Shown one piece after another: positions 27,586 to 36,981 of a stretch of DNA of 58,406 bases (position 1 is its first letter; each line of letters begins with the position of its first letter). The position numbers and the translations under genes were made by a program. Source of the DNA: an uncultured Porphyromonadaceae bacterium (GTDB taxonomy: Bacteria; Bacteroidota; Bacteroidia; Bacteroidales; Muribaculaceae). Under the pieces are notes generated by a model, which saw nothing but the letters and a program-made list of their open reading frames with translations, was not told the origin of the DNA and did not search any database. Location of the stretch: assembly GCA_947174235.1 (NCBI GenBank), contig CAMWID010000010.1:1-58406 (forward strand), written 5' to 3'.

Positions 27586-28680
27586 TTATTTTTTGTAATT
27601 TTTATCGTAAAAGCGTTTTTTTACAACGGTAGCTGGGAAAGTTTTTTTGCGGATACGCACTTCCACTTTTGTGCCAAGCTTGTCGAACGGCTTGTTGATC
27701 ATTGCCATAGCCACACTCTTGCCTGTGGATATGCTGCGATAGCCTGTAGTGATTTCGCCTACCTGTATACCATCAACTTCCACCGGATACCCGTGGCGGG
27801 GAATTGCATTGCCTTCAAGTTCCAGACCAACAATACGACGCTTGGCACCTTCCGCTTTTTGTAGCGCCAAGGCTTCTTTTCCTATGAATTCCGGTTTGTC
27901 AAGTTTGACAAACATGCTGAGGCTCGCTTCAATGGGAGTTATGTCTGCGCTGAGTTCATCTCCATAAAGCGGAAGACCCACTTCAAAACGAAGGGTGTCG
28001 CGGCATCCAAGCCCGCAAGGCTGTACCCCTGCTTCCATCAGTTTGTCCCAGATTTTTTGTGTGAAGGCATGGCTTCCATATACTTCAAATCCGTCTTCTC
28101 CGGTATATCCGGTGCGGCTGACTATAACCTCTTCCCCATCCAGTTGGAAAGTCTTGAAATTATAAAACGCTATGTCCTTTACGGGGATGCCGAGGACATT
28201 CTCCATTGTTTCCTCCGCCTTCGGACCCTGGATGGCAACCTCTCCGTAGTATGGACTCTGGTCAGCGATCTCAACATTGAATCCCTCTGAATTCCCAAGT
28301 ATCCATTTCACGTCCTTTTCTATGTTGGAAGCATTTATTACCAGAAAATATTCTTCATCGTTTACTTTGTAGACAAGAAGATCATCGACGGTACCGCCGT
28401 TTTCGTAGCACATCATCCCATAGAATATCTGTCCGTCGGGAGCATCTGTGACATCATTTACGAAAATATGACTCACAAACTTATATGCATCGGGACCTTT
28501 TACTCTCACTTCTCCCATGTGGCTTACATCAAATACGCCGACTTCTTGTCTTACCGCATTGTGTTCTTCAGTGATCCCTTTGTACTGGATTGGCATGTCA
28601 AACCCGCCGAACGGTGACATAAGCGCCCCTAATGATACGTGACGGTCGTGAAGACATGTTTTGATTAGATTCTCTTCCAT
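27586..28680 (-). CDS. gcvT: Aminomethyltransferase (T-protein of glycine cleavage)
   Basis: A 364-residue tetrahydrofolate enzyme that releases ammonia from the GcvH-bound intermediate and forms 5,10-methylene-THF. Family blocks are GGFDMPIQYKGI, VGVFDVSHMGEV, ISRTGYTGEDGFEVY and a C-terminal GEITTGYRSIS. It is the first gene of a five-gene operon carrying the whole glycine cleavage system, and has its own promoter and a structured leader of about 95 bases. Confidence 0.95.
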   Translation of the reverse strand: MEENLIKTCLHDRHVSLGALMSPFGGFDMPIQYKGITEEHNAVRQEVGVFDVSHMGEVRVKGPDAYKFVSHIFVNDVTDAPDGQIFYGMMCYENGGTVDDLLVYKVNDEEYFLVINASNIEKDVKWILGNSEGFNVEIADQSPYYGEVAIQGPKAEETMENVLGIPVKDIAFYNFKTFQLDGEEVIVSRTGYTGEDGFEVYGSHAFTQKIWDKLMEAGVQPCGLGCRDTLRFEVGLPLYGDELSADITPIEASLSMFVKLDKPEFIGKEALALQKAEGAKRRIVGLELEGNAIPRHGYPVEVDGIQVGEITTGYRSISTGKSVAMAMINKPFDKLGTKVEVRIRKKTFPATVVKKRFYDKNYKK

Positions 28681-28709
28681 TTTGATGGTTAAGGTTAGAT
28701 TTTGATTTC

Positions 28710-28777
28710 ACATTAAAGTATATTGAGATACTTTAGTGTTATTTAGATATGATGTGAAGGCTTGCAGCCAATTCACA
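28710..28777 (-). promoter_or_regulatory. Two-hairpin 5' leader of the gcv operon
   Basis: Downstream of the gcvT promoter the predicted leader can fold twice. The first hairpin, right at the expected RNA 5' end, pairs TGTGAA/TTCACA (28772-28777 with 28753-28758) with an inner GGCT/AGCC arm. The second has a 12-bp stem with one G-U pair (28710-28721 with 28728-28739) and a six-base loop. I do not see glycine-riboswitch features. It may be a regulatory RNA element or simple mRNA-stabilising structure. Confidence 0.4.
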
Positions 28778-28781
28778 CTTC

Positions 28782-28813
28782 CAAAATTAACACTTGGATT
28801 CTTATTGACCAAA
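28782..28813 (-). promoter_or_regulatory. Canonical Bacteroidota promoter for the gcv operon
   Basis: On the minus strand: TTTG (28810-28813), exactly 20 bases, then TAATTTTG (28782-28789). A perfect consensus match; transcription should begin near 28775, about 95 bases before the gcvT start. Confidence 0.82.
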
Positions 28814-28847
28814 TTTTTTGATAAAATTCTATTAAAAATTTTTTCAG

Positions 28848-28879
28848 TTCGTTCCTGTGATAAAATTTGATTAATTTTG
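28848..28879 (+). promoter_or_regulatory. Promoter for the LolE-like permease gene
   Basis: TTCG (28848-28851), 20-base spacer, then consensus TAATTTTG (28872-28879). It lies 34 bases from the gcv promoter, pointing the other way. If used, transcription begins after the upstream in-frame ATG at 28867, which helps decide the start of the next gene. Confidence 0.6.
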
Positions 28880-28920
28880 TATTGTCTATACTGATTCGTC
28901 ACTTTATAATTTGTATAAAA

Positions 28921-30165
28921 TTGTACAACTATCCTCTATATATAGCCAGACGTCTGTCTCTTTCTGCCGGGGGCAAAAGAAATGCCCCGGCGGTGTCGGT
29001 TGCGGTTGCGGCGGTTGCCCTTTCGGTTGCTGTAATGCTCCTTTCTATATCTATCGTACTTGGCTTCAAACAGGAAATCCGTGATAAGGTAATAGGGCTC
29101 AACAGCCATTTGTCTCTCTATGCCACTCCGACGACACAGGATGAAGACAATATTCTGACTCTCATTCCATCGCTTGAGGAGGAATTAAACTCACTCCCTT
29201 TTATAACCGGATATTCTTTACAAGCAGCGATCCCTGCGATCCTCAAGACTAATTCTGATTTTAAGGGTGTGTATCTTAAGGGTATAAGCGGAGAGGATGC
29301 AAAAAAATTTATTGAAAAGAATCTCGATGAAGGAAAAATTGTCGATTTTCATGATCCTGACAACAAATTGAAAATTGTCATTTCCAGAATAGCGGCAACT
29401 CAGCTTGGTCTTGGCGTCGGTGATAAAATCGACACATATTTTATAAGTGATGATGTCAGGGTCAGAAGACTTGAGATCATCGGCATTTACAATTCCCATT
29501 TCGAGCAATATGATGATGTAATAGTATTCGGATCACTGTCTCTTGTTCAACAATTGGGAGGCATAGGCGAAAATCAAGGCACTTCCCTACAGTTGTCGAC
29601 TGACAATTTTGACAATATTCAAGATTACACCATCAGGGTTCAGAATCATTTGAACAAGGCTCTCGCAGATGGACGTATTTTCCGCTTCTATAGAGTTGAT
29701 AATGCATATAATCAAGGTATCAATTTTTTTAGTTGGCTAAGCCTGCTTGATACGAATGTGGCAGTGGTGCTTGTCCTTATGATGATTGTAGGCTGTGTCA
29801 CTCTTGTTTCCGGCATGTTGATTATCATTATAGAAAAGAAACGGTTTATCGGAATTATGAAGGCGATGGGAGCGCCTACATCTAAAATAAGATCAATATT
29901 CATATGGCTTGCGATAAGGATTGCGCTATGGGGTATGCTTGTAGGAAATACTCTCGCCATTGCTTTCTTGTATCTTCAGCGAGAGGCACATCTTGTTCCC
30001 TTGGATGCGGAATCTTATTATATAGATTTTGTGCCTGTGATCATATCCTGGCATTCAATATTGTTGCTTAATGCGGGGGTATTGATTGTCACATATCTTG
30101 TATTGATTCTCCCTTCCAGGTTTGTGGCTGGAATCTCTCCTGCCTCAACCATAAAAGCCGAATAA
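28921..30165 (+). CDS. LolE/FtsX-type ABC transporter permease
   Basis: About 414 residues with one helix near the N-terminus, a large periplasmic domain (roughly residues 55-270) and three helices in the C-terminal third (VAVVLVLMMIVGCVTLVSGM, IRIALWGMLVGNTLAIAFLY, and a last one near SILLLNAGVLIVTYLVLILP), the MacB/FtsX permease layout. Relatives release lipoproteins from the inner membrane with a LolD-type ATPase, which is not encoded nearby. The start is uncertain: an ATG at 28867 lies before the predicted transcription start, so I prefer TTG at 28921, which begins the family-like YNYPLYIARRL segment. Confidence 0.78.
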   Translation: MYNYPLYIARRLSLSAGGKRNAPAVSVAVAAVALSVAVMLLSISIVLGFKQEIRDKVIGLNSHLSLYATPTTQDEDNILTLIPSLEEELNSLPFITGYSLQAAIPAILKTNSDFKGVYLKGISGEDAKKFIEKNLDEGKIVDFHDPDNKLKIVISRIAATQLGLGVGDKIDTYFISDDVRVRRLEIIGIYNSHFEQYDDVIVFGSLSLVQQLGGIGENQGTSLQLSTDNFDNIQDYTIRVQNHLNKALADGRIFRFYRVDNAYNQGINFFSWLSLLDTNVAVVLVLMMIVGCVTLVSGMLIIIIEKKRFIGIMKAMGAPTSKIRSIFIWLAIRIALWGMLVGNTLAIAFLYLQREAHLVPLDAESYYIDFVPVIISWHSILLLNAGVLIVTYLVLILPSRFVAGISPASTIKAE

Positions 30166-30173
30166 ATCAGGTC

Positions 30174-30199
30174 AAACAAGTGCCGATATAAGCTTGTTT
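30174..30199 (+). terminator. Weak hairpin after the LolE-like gene
   Basis: A 7-bp stem AAACAAG/CTTGTTT with a 12-base loop, followed by TTAATAAT. It starts eight bases after the stop codon. It is AT-rich and weak, so read-through to htpG is possible. Confidence 0.3.
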
Positions 30200-30263
30200 T
30201 AATAATATGGCACGATTTTTGCCACTTCTTTTTGTAAAGAAAACGTTAAATACAATCTTAATT

Positions 30264-32297
30264 ATGGCTACAGGCAAAATTGGGGTTACCACAGAAAATA
30301 TTTTCCCCATTATTAAGAAATTCCTTTATAGTGACCATGAGATTTTTCTCAGGGAACTCGTATCCAATGCGATAGACGCTACTCAAAAACTCAAGACGCT
30401 CTCTTCTTTTGGTGAGTTTAAAGGTGAACTCGGAGAGATGAATGTAAAAGTTTCAGTTGACAAGGAAGCTGGGACTTTGACAGTTTCTGACCATGGCATC
30501 GGCATGGATGCGGATGATATAAATAAATATATAAATCAGATCGCGTTCTCCGGAGCCGAAGAATTTTTGGCAAAATATAAAGATACCGCCAACAGTATTA
30601 TCGGTCATTTCGGACTTGGATTTTATTCGGCATTCATGGTGTCGAAGAAGGTTGTCATTCGCTCTCTTTCGTATAAGCAGGATGCAAAAGGTGTGGAGTG
30701 GAGTTGCGACGGAAGTCCAGAATATGAAATGAAAGATATCGACAAGGCTGAACGCGGCACGGATGTGATACTTTATATAGATGATGATAATAAGGACTTT
30801 CTCGAGCAGGCTCGTATTGACACCCTTCTGAAAAAGTATTGTCGGTTTCTTCCGGTTCCGGTCATCTCAGGTAAAGAGCAGGAATGGAAAGACGGAAAGT
30901 ATGTCGATACGGATAAAGACAAGGTTGTCAATTCTTCTGAACCTTTGTGGACTAAAAAACCTACGGATCTTACTGATGCGGACTATCTGAAGTTTTACCA
31001 TGAACTGATGCCCGGTAATGAGGATCCTATGTTCTGGATTCATCTGAATGTAGACTATCCGTTTACATTGACCGGAATTTTGTATTTCCCGAAAATACGC
31101 ACTAACTTTGATGTCCAGAAAAATAGAATCCAGTTGTATTGCAATCAAGTCTATGTGACTGATCAGGTCGAAGGTGTAGTGCCGGAATTTATGACATTGA
31201 TGCAAGGTGTTATCGATTCTCCCGACATACCTTTGAATGTGAGCAGAAGCTATCTGCAGGCGGACCGTCAGGTCAAAAGAATATCTTCCTATATCTCCAA
31301 GAAAGTTGCGGAGAAACTTGACAAAATGTTCAAGGAAGACAGGAAGAGTTTTGAAGAAAAGTGGGACGACATCAAAGTCTTTATCGAATATGGGATGCTC
31401 ACGGATGAAAAATTCTATGATGCGGCAAAGAATTTCTTCCTGTTGAAAGATGTGAACGATACATACTATACACTTGAAGAATATCGCAGGCTCGTTGAAG
31501 CTGAACAGACTGACAAAGACAATACTGTAATATATCTATATGCCACCGACAAGACAGCTCAATTCACCTATATAAAAGCAGCGGAGAATAAGGGCTATAA
31601 TGTCATAATCATGGATGGTCAGCTTGATCCTCATGTTGTCGGATTGCTGGAGCAAAAGCTTGAAAAGACCCGTTTTGTTCGCGTCGATTCCGACATACCG
31701 GAAAGACTTATAGTAAAGAGTGACAGCAATGATGCCGGTTTGTCGCCATTACAGACAGATCTTATGAGCACATTGATAAAATCTCAGATTCCGGAGATAG
31801 AGAAATCTAATTTCATTGTAAGTTTTGCAGCTCTGTCAGAAACCGACGCGCCTGCCACTGTGACACAGAATGAGTTTATGCGACGCATGAAAGAGATGGC
31901 GGCAATGCAGCCGGGCGCAAATTTCTATGGAGATCTGCCTGACAGTTACGAGATAGTTATCAATACAAAGCAGCCTGTTGTAAAAAACATCGTGTCTCTC
32001 GCCACTTCTTCCCTCGAGAATGAGATCGCTCCGATTCGTTCAGAGATAGAAACATTAAATAATGAAATTTCGGAGAGCAGAAAAAGCGCCGCAGACAACA
32101 AGGAGACAACACCGGATCTTTCGGATAAAGAAAACAAGGTGGCTGACCTCCGTAAAAAGGAAGAGGATATTATCCGCAAATATGCCGAAGGACAACCAAA
32201 AGTCCGTCAGATTATAGATCTCGCGTTGCTGCAGAATCAACTTCTCAAAGGAGAAAGCCTCAATGCGTTTATAAAGAGATCTGTAGAGCTGCTGTAA
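30264..32297 (+). CDS. htpG: Chaperone HtpG (Hsp90)
   Basis: About 677 residues of cytosolic Hsp90. The N-terminal ATP-binding GHKL domain has FLRELVSNAIDA, VSDHGIGMDADD, and GHFGLGFYSAFMVS; the middle domain has a VSRSYLQADRQVKRI segment. A charged helical stretch (NNEISESRKSAADN, about residues 605-625) precedes the dimerisation end, as seen in Bacteroidota homologues. I chose the ATG at 30264 (MATGKIGVTTEN), because the 19 residues before it are not family-like. Confidence 0.96.
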   Translation: MATGKIGVTTENIFPIIKKFLYSDHEIFLRELVSNAIDATQKLKTLSSFGEFKGELGEMNVKVSVDKEAGTLTVSDHGIGMDADDINKYINQIAFSGAEEFLAKYKDTANSIIGHFGLGFYSAFMVSKKVVIRSLSYKQDAKGVEWSCDGSPEYEMKDIDKAERGTDVILYIDDDNKDFLEQARIDTLLKKYCRFLPVPVISGKEQEWKDGKYVDTDKDKVVNSSEPLWTKKPTDLTDADYLKFYHELMPGNEDPMFWIHLNVDYPFTLTGILYFPKIRTNFDVQKNRIQLYCNQVYVTDQVEGVVPEFMTLMQGVIDSPDIPLNVSRSYLQADRQVKRISSYISKKVAEKLDKMFKEDRKSFEEKWDDIKVFIEYGMLTDEKFYDAAKNFFLLKDVNDTYYTLEEYRRLVEAEQTDKDNTVIYLYATDKTAQFTYIKAAENKGYNVIIMDGQLDPHVVGLLEQKLEKTRFVRVDSDIPERLIVKSDSNDAGLSPLQTDLMSTLIKSQIPEIEKSNFIVSFAALSETDAPATVTQNEFMRRMKEMAAMQPGANFYGDLPDSYEIVINTKQPVVKNIVSLATSSLENEIAPIRSEIETLNNEISESRKSAADNKETTPDLSDKENKVADLRKKEEDIIRKYAEGQPKVRQIIDLALLQNQLLKGESLNAFIKRSVELL

Positions 32298-32314
32298 TTG
32301 AAAATAAAAGCTCT

Positions 32315-32376
32315 AAATAAAATTCCCACGGATATCGCTGATGTTATACAGCCGCACATCCGTGGGAATTTTATTT
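32315..32376. terminator. Bidirectional terminator between htpG and the beta-galactosidase gene
   Basis: A perfect 19-bp stem (32315-32333 with 32358-32376), core CCCACGGAT/ATCCGTGGG with A/T-rich outer arms that provide U-tracts both ways. The 24-base loop has a small GCTG/CAGC inner stem. It lies between two convergent genes. Confidence 0.85.
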
Positions 32377-32403
32377 TAGGACGAAGCCCTTAGCTGCCTA
32401 TAT

Positions 32404-34800
32404 TCATTTCTTGAAAGGGGTCTTGCTTACATATACACGGAAGTTCTTAATGGCACCCGGTACATTGCTTTCCATTCTTGGAAGATATTGAATGGCTGAG
32501 ATGTTTTTCTCTCCTCCGAGGTCTATGACAACGGCATGAGGGAATTGGTCACCTGGAATGGTGCTCCAGTAGGTCGATTCTTGCAGATCAAACAGCTTGT
32601 CTGCTGAACGATTGCCACTCTTTACGTCTTCACTGTCGGCATAGTCTACTATCCATGGTTCGCGAGAAAGCCTCTCCCCGTTTTCATCCAGCACGTAAAA
32701 TTCGGCGATTGCGGCATTGTCTTTGCCGTCAATAGCGTCGAGAGCTTCAAAACAGAGGTATCGCCCGCTGACAGGCGCTTCCAGCTTGCGTTCCTGCCAA
32801 CCGTTCCCGGGATTAAATTCTCCTACAAGTGCCGGAGCTAATCCCGAAAGGTCAAGATTCTCTCCTTCGAGACGGTGTGTCAGAGGCTTTTGCACCTGAA
32901 GGTTGTCAAGTAGCGGTGATGTCAATCCTTCTGATTTCGCTTCACGCGGACCAACGATATCGAATACCATTATTTCATTTTCACCTTTTTTTAGCCAACA
33001 TCCGGGCATATATAACGTCTGTTGGGGACCGATTTCCCATATGCGGCCGATTCCATGACCATTGACATATACGAGACCTTTACCCCAGGATTCAAAATTC
33101 AGGAAGGTGTCCGATGGCTTTGTCACATTAAAGGTTCCCCTATAGACTCCGATGGGAAGTCTGCCGTTTTCGCCGGCAGAGAATGTCCCTATTGGAAGAT
33201 ACTCCATAGATTCATAGAACTCCGGAGTGTCTTCAAGGTTGAAAACTTCCCAATTCTTCAGATCGCAGATAAATTTGTGACCGTCCCTGTCTTCCTGAAC
33301 TGTGACATTTTTGGTGATACCCTTAAAGTCCTTTATCGCACGTCCGAAATTGATACGTCCCATCGCTTCTACAAGAATATCAAGCTGGCTGCCTTTCTTA
33401 CAGGAGGGCAATGTCAGTTCTTTTTCACCGTTGCGCCTGTCAAGTTTACCGATATATTTACCGTCGATAAAAATCTGCGCATAATCATGCGCGTCATTTA
33501 CAGTCAGCACTCCCCCGTTTTTAAGTTCAGGGAGCGTTGTGCGGTAAAGTATGCTGCCGAATCCCTGATCATATTCTTCCATTGTGCGGATATTATTGTC
33601 TTTATGAGGTTCGGGAAGGTTCGGGAACAGCGGTGCGACTTCTGTAAAAGAAAATTCTTTTATTGATATGGGTTTTATTGTCTTCGGCACCGAAGGAAGT
33701 TTCCCTTCGTAATATTTGGCAAGAGTTTTTCGGAGATCCCAATACTTCGGTGTTGTCTGACCACTTTCGCTGATAGGTGCGTCATAGTCATATGATGTCA
33801 CATCCGGGGCATATCCAGGTGAGTTTGCACCTGCCCAATGTCCCCAGTTGGTGCCTCCATGGGTCATATAAAGGGAAAATGAGATCCCTTTTGATAGCAT
33901 TTCGTCTATACCGTCAATCATGTCTGCCGCAGGACGTGTCTCGTGGTTGGCTCCCCATTTGTCGAACCATCCACTCCAAAACTCAGAACACATCAGAGGG
34001 CTTTCCGGACGCAGTGACTTAAGTTTTTCAAACTGTTGGTCAATATTGGCTCCTGTCCCGAAGTTCATGGTCCATATAAGATCGTCAAGTCCGTTGAGCT
34101 GAAAATTTGATGACCAATCGCATTGGAAAAGCGTCACTTCATCGCCAAAATTCTTACGAAGCATGTCACGTATGTTTCCGACATATTCTTTGTCTTCGCC
34201 ATAAGATCCATATTCGTTTTCCACCTGCACCATAATGATAGGGCCGCCGTTGGCGATCGTCATATCAGACACCTGATCGGCAACAGCCTTTTGGAATTTA
34301 TCCACTCTTTCAAGGAAGTATGGATCATTTTCGCGCAGACGGATATCTTTTTTCTTGAGAAGCCACCATGGCAGGCCTCCCATTTCCCATTCCGCGCATA
34401 CATATGGTCCCGGACGAAGAATGACCTTCATATCATTTTCTTCGCATAACCTTATAAATTCCCGAAGATCATTTTGCCCTGTAAAATCAAAATGATCCTC
34501 TTTCGGCTCATGGGAGTTCCAGAATGTATATAGGCAGATAGTATTCATGCCAAGTGCTTTGCACAGTTTTATACGCTGGTCCCAATATGGTTTGGGAATA
34601 CGGGGATAATGCAGCTCTGCAGCCTTCACCACGAAAGGTTTTCCGTTTAAAAGAAATGTTCCGTTGCCTGCTTCAAATTTACCTCCCGTATAATTTTGTT
34701 CTGCCGTAACAGACAAGACCGGGAGGTCTATGATTGCCGCGCATGCGGATGACGCCACAAACGATGCGGTTAATAAGGCAATGATTGGTTTGTGTTTCAT
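32404..34800 (-). CDS. Secreted GH35 beta-galactosidase with C-terminal F5/8-type C domain
   Basis: A 798-residue glycoside hydrolase that removes terminal beta-galactose. The TIM barrel covers about residues 45-370; the acid/base is E196 in VQVENEYGSYG and the nucleophile E273 in CSEFWSGWFDKWG. Jelly-roll beta domains follow, then an F5/8-type C (discoidin-like) domain over the last ~130 residues. The signal peptide ends near the ASSAC segment (C20), which could also be a lipoprotein site. I chose the start at 34800; upstream in-frame residues lack a signal sequence. No SusC/SusD genes are adjacent. Confidence 0.92.
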   Translation of the reverse strand: MKHKPIIALLTASFVASSACAAIIDLPVLSVTAEQNYTGGKFEAGNGTFLLNGKPFVVKAAELHYPRIPKPYWDQRIKLCKALGMNTICLYTFWNSHEPKEDHFDFTGQNDLREFIRLCEENDMKVILRPGPYVCAEWEMGGLPWWLLKKKDIRLRENDPYFLERVDKFQKAVADQVSDMTIANGGPIIMVQVENEYGSYGEDKEYVGNIRDMLRKNFGDEVTLFQCDWSSNFQLNGLDDLIWTMNFGTGANIDQQFEKLKSLRPESPLMCSEFWSGWFDKWGANHETRPAADMIDGIDEMLSKGISFSLYMTHGGTNWGHWAGANSPGYAPDVTSYDYDAPISESGQTTPKYWDLRKTLAKYYEGKLPSVPKTIKPISIKEFSFTEVAPLFPNLPEPHKDNNIRTMEEYDQGFGSILYRTTLPELKNGGVLTVNDAHDYAQIFIDGKYIGKLDRRNGEKELTLPSCKKGSQLDILVEAMGRINFGRAIKDFKGITKNVTVQEDRDGHKFICDLKNWEVFNLEDTPEFYESMEYLPIGTFSAGENGRLPIGVYRGTFNVTKPSDTFLNFESWGKGLVYVNGHGIGRIWEIGPQQTLYMPGCWLKKGENEIMVFDIVGPREAKSEGLTSPLLDNLQVQKPLTHRLEGENLDLSGLAPALVGEFNPGNGWQERKLEAPVSGRYLCFEALDAIDGKDNAAIAEFYVLDENGERLSREPWIVDYADSEDVKSGNRSADKLFDLQESTYWSTIPGDQFPHAVVIDLGGEKNISAIQYLPRMESNVPGAIKNFRVYVSKTPFKK

Positions 34801-34930
34801 ATTGAACTGTATGTTCGAGTTTATTATGGTTTTCAGTGCGAAATTATATAATATAATTGTAGAAGTGGTGTAAAAATCATTCAAAAATGAATGTAAATTC
34901 ATCATTAGGCTATAATGACAGATATGATAC

Positions 34931-34971
34931 GGACCGACAGTCAATCTCTGATAGAGGGAGACTGCCGGTCC
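34931..34971 (-). terminator. Inverted repeat after the fumarase gene
   Basis: GGACCGACAGTC (34931-34942) pairs with GACTGCCGGTCC (34960-34971), 11 of 12 pairs, and the loop can close further through CTCT/AGAG. It lies 54 bases beyond the fumarase stop on the minus strand. No T-tract follows, so it may be a factor-dependent terminator or RNA 3' end. Confidence 0.5.
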
Positions 34972-35024
34972 GGCGATACAAATTTTATATTAATTGCGAT
35001 TTCCTGTATGTCTGTGGAGCTTGC

Positions 35025-36671
35025 TTATTTGCAGGCGCCAAGTGGACAACGGGGTTGAATCTGTTTGAAGAAGTCATTCCCTTTGTTGTCGACAAGAATG
35101 AATGCAGGGAAATCTTCAACTTCAATTTTCCAGATCGCTTCCATTCCAAGTTCCGGATATTCAAGAAGCTCTACATTTTTTATCGAGTTCTTTGCGAGGA
35201 TAGCTGCCGGACCTCCGATAGATCCCAGATAGAAGCCACCATGCTTTTTACATGCATCAGTCACCTGTTGGCTACGGTTGCCTTTTGCAATCATGATCAT
35301 AGAACCTCCTGCTGCCTGGAACTGGTCAACATAGGAATCCATACGCCCTGCTGTGGTAGGACCGAATGATCCTGATGGCATCCCTTCCGGTTTCTTTGCA
35401 GGTCCGGCGTAATATATAGGATGATCTTTAAGATATTGCGGCATAGGTTCGCCTGCGTCAAGACGTTCTTTGATCTTTGCGTGCGCTATGTCTCTGCCGA
35501 CAATGATGGTGCCTTTTAATGACAGACGGGTCGAAACGGGATATTTGTCAAGTTCGGCGAGCACTTCACTCATAGGACGGTCAAGATCAATCTTCACGAC
35601 TTCCCCTTCTCCGGCATTGCGCATCTCCTCAGGGATCAGTTCCCCGGGGAACTCGTCAAGTTTCTCGATCCATAGACCCTCTTTATTAATCTTTGCTTTG
35701 ACATTGCGGTCGGCTGAACAGCTTACCCCCATGCCTACCGGGCAAGACGCGCCATGGCGGGGAAGACGTATGACCCGGATGTCATGGGCATAATATTTAC
35801 CGCCGAATTGTGCACCCAGGCCAAGACAATGTGCGGCTTCCAGCAGTTCTTTTTCCAATTCAACGTCACGGAATGCCTGTCCGTATTCATTCCCTTCGGT
35901 CGGAAGATTATCATAATATTTGACTGAAGCTTTTTTTACCGTGGCAAGGTTCATTTCCGCTGATGTGCCTCCTATGACAAATGCTATATGATAGGGAGGG
36001 CAGGCGGCAGTACCGAGTGTTTTCATCTTCTCGATGAGGAACGGTACAAGTGTTTTTTTGTTTAGTATAGCCTTTGTCTCTTGATACAGATATGTCTTAT
36101 TGGCGGAGCCTCCCCCTTTGGCAACGAAGAGGAATTCATACTCGTCACCCTCAGTGGCATGGATCTCTATCTGTGCAGGCAGATTACAACCCGTATTGAC
36201 TTCGTCATACATTGTCAGAGGGGCATTCTGGGAGTAGCGCAGATTATTTTCCGTATATGTCTTGTAGACTCCAAGCGAGATCTTTTCTTCATCATTACAG
36301 CCTGTCCATACATGCTGACCTTTATAGGCGGAACAGATTGATGTGCCGGTATCCTGACAGAACGGAAGCACCCCTTTAGCCGCGACTTCTGCATTGCGAA
36401 GCATGGTGAGCGCTACAAATTTATCATTTTCTGATGCTTCCGGATCGCGAAGAATCTTGGCCACCATCTCATTGTGCTCACGCCGGAGCATGAATGAGCA
36501 ATTATGGCTTGCAACGTTGGCTATGACTGTAAGGGCCTCAGGATCTACCACAAGCATCTCATGTCCGTTCCAATTCTCAACTTTAACGTAATCTTTTGTG
36601 ATTAGTTGATACTCTGTTGTGTCTGGTCCAAGAGGAAAGGGCTCTTGATAATGAAAAGGTTTGGTTGCCAT
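35025..36671 (-). CDS. Class I fumarate hydratase (4Fe-4S)
   Basis: A 548-residue single-chain class I fumarase that interconverts fumarate and malate using an oxygen-sensitive 4Fe-4S cluster. The alpha part has [12 protein letters not shown] and [39 protein letters not shown] and [11 protein letters not shown], with cluster cysteines in several of these; the beta part has [15 protein letters not shown] and the C-terminal [13 protein letters not shown]. It fits the anaerobic reductive TCA branch of Bacteroidales. A promoter lies 62 bases upstream. Confidence 0.94.
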   Translation of the reverse strand: MATKPFHYQEPFPLGPDTTEYQLITKDYVKVENWNGHEMLVVDPEALTVIANVASHNCSFMLRREHNEMVAKILRDPEASENDKFVALTMLRNAEVAAKGVLPFCQDTGTSICSAYKGQHVWTGCNDEEKISLGVYKTYTENNLRYSQNAPLTMYDEVNTGCNLPAQIEIHATEGDEYEFLFVAKGGGSANKTYLYQETKAILNKKTLVPFLIEKMKTLGTAACPPYHIAFVIGGTSAEMNLATVKKASVKYYDNLPTEGNEYGQAFRDVELEKELLEAAHCLGLGAQFGGKYYAHDIRVIRLPRHGASCPVGMGVSCSADRNVKAKINKEGLWIEKLDEFPGELIPEEMRNAGEGEVVKIDLDRPMSEVLAELDKYPVSTRLSLKGTIIVGRDIAHAKIKERLDAGEPMPQYLKDHPIYYAGPAKKPEGMPSGSFGPTTAGRMDSYVDQFQAAGGSMIMIAKGNRSQQVTDACKKHGGFYLGSIGGPAAILAKNSIKNVELLEYPELGMEAIWKIEVEDFPAFILVDNKGNDFFKQIQPRCPLGACK

Positions 36672-36733
36672 TTTTTCTCGTTATTAGTTTGAGTTTGATG
36701 TTTATTCTCGAGAGTATAGAGAGATTTGTTTTG

Positions 36734-36765
36734 CAAAAATAATTAATTTCCTTGAAATAATGAAA
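36734..36765 (-). promoter_or_regulatory. Promoter for the fumarase gene
   Basis: On the minus strand: TTTC (36762-36765), a 20-base spacer, then TATTTTTG (36734-36741), a consensus -7 box. The upstream box matches in three of four bases. Confidence 0.6.
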
Positions 36766-36852
36766 TTGTCTGCGCATCAAATATAAAAATATTTCCATAA
36801 TAATGCATCATTCAATAGATCAGTTTATTAATAATGCTTTAACAAATTTTCA

Positions 36853-36884
36853 TTTTTTTCTATGGCTGTTTTTATTTAATTTTG
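36853..36884 (+). promoter_or_regulatory. Promoter for the amidase-GT-DUF4922-MFS cluster
   Basis: TTTT (36853-36856), a 20-base spacer and consensus TAATTTTG (36877-36884). The predicted leader to the ATG at 36982 is about 90 bases. Confidence 0.6.
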
Positions 36885-36981
36885 TAGAAATTGATTCAAC
36901 GTCCGTTTGGGCGTTGATTTCATTTGTAGTGATCATCCTAACTTGAAATGTTTCCGGCGACGGAAAAATCAATCCCCTTGT

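Noticed and set aside
28681..28866. Glycine riboswitch upstream of gcvT
   Set aside because: Tandem glycine aptamers need conserved GGAGAG-type segments and a typical long leader. None are visible in the ~95-base leader, which holds only two simple hairpins.
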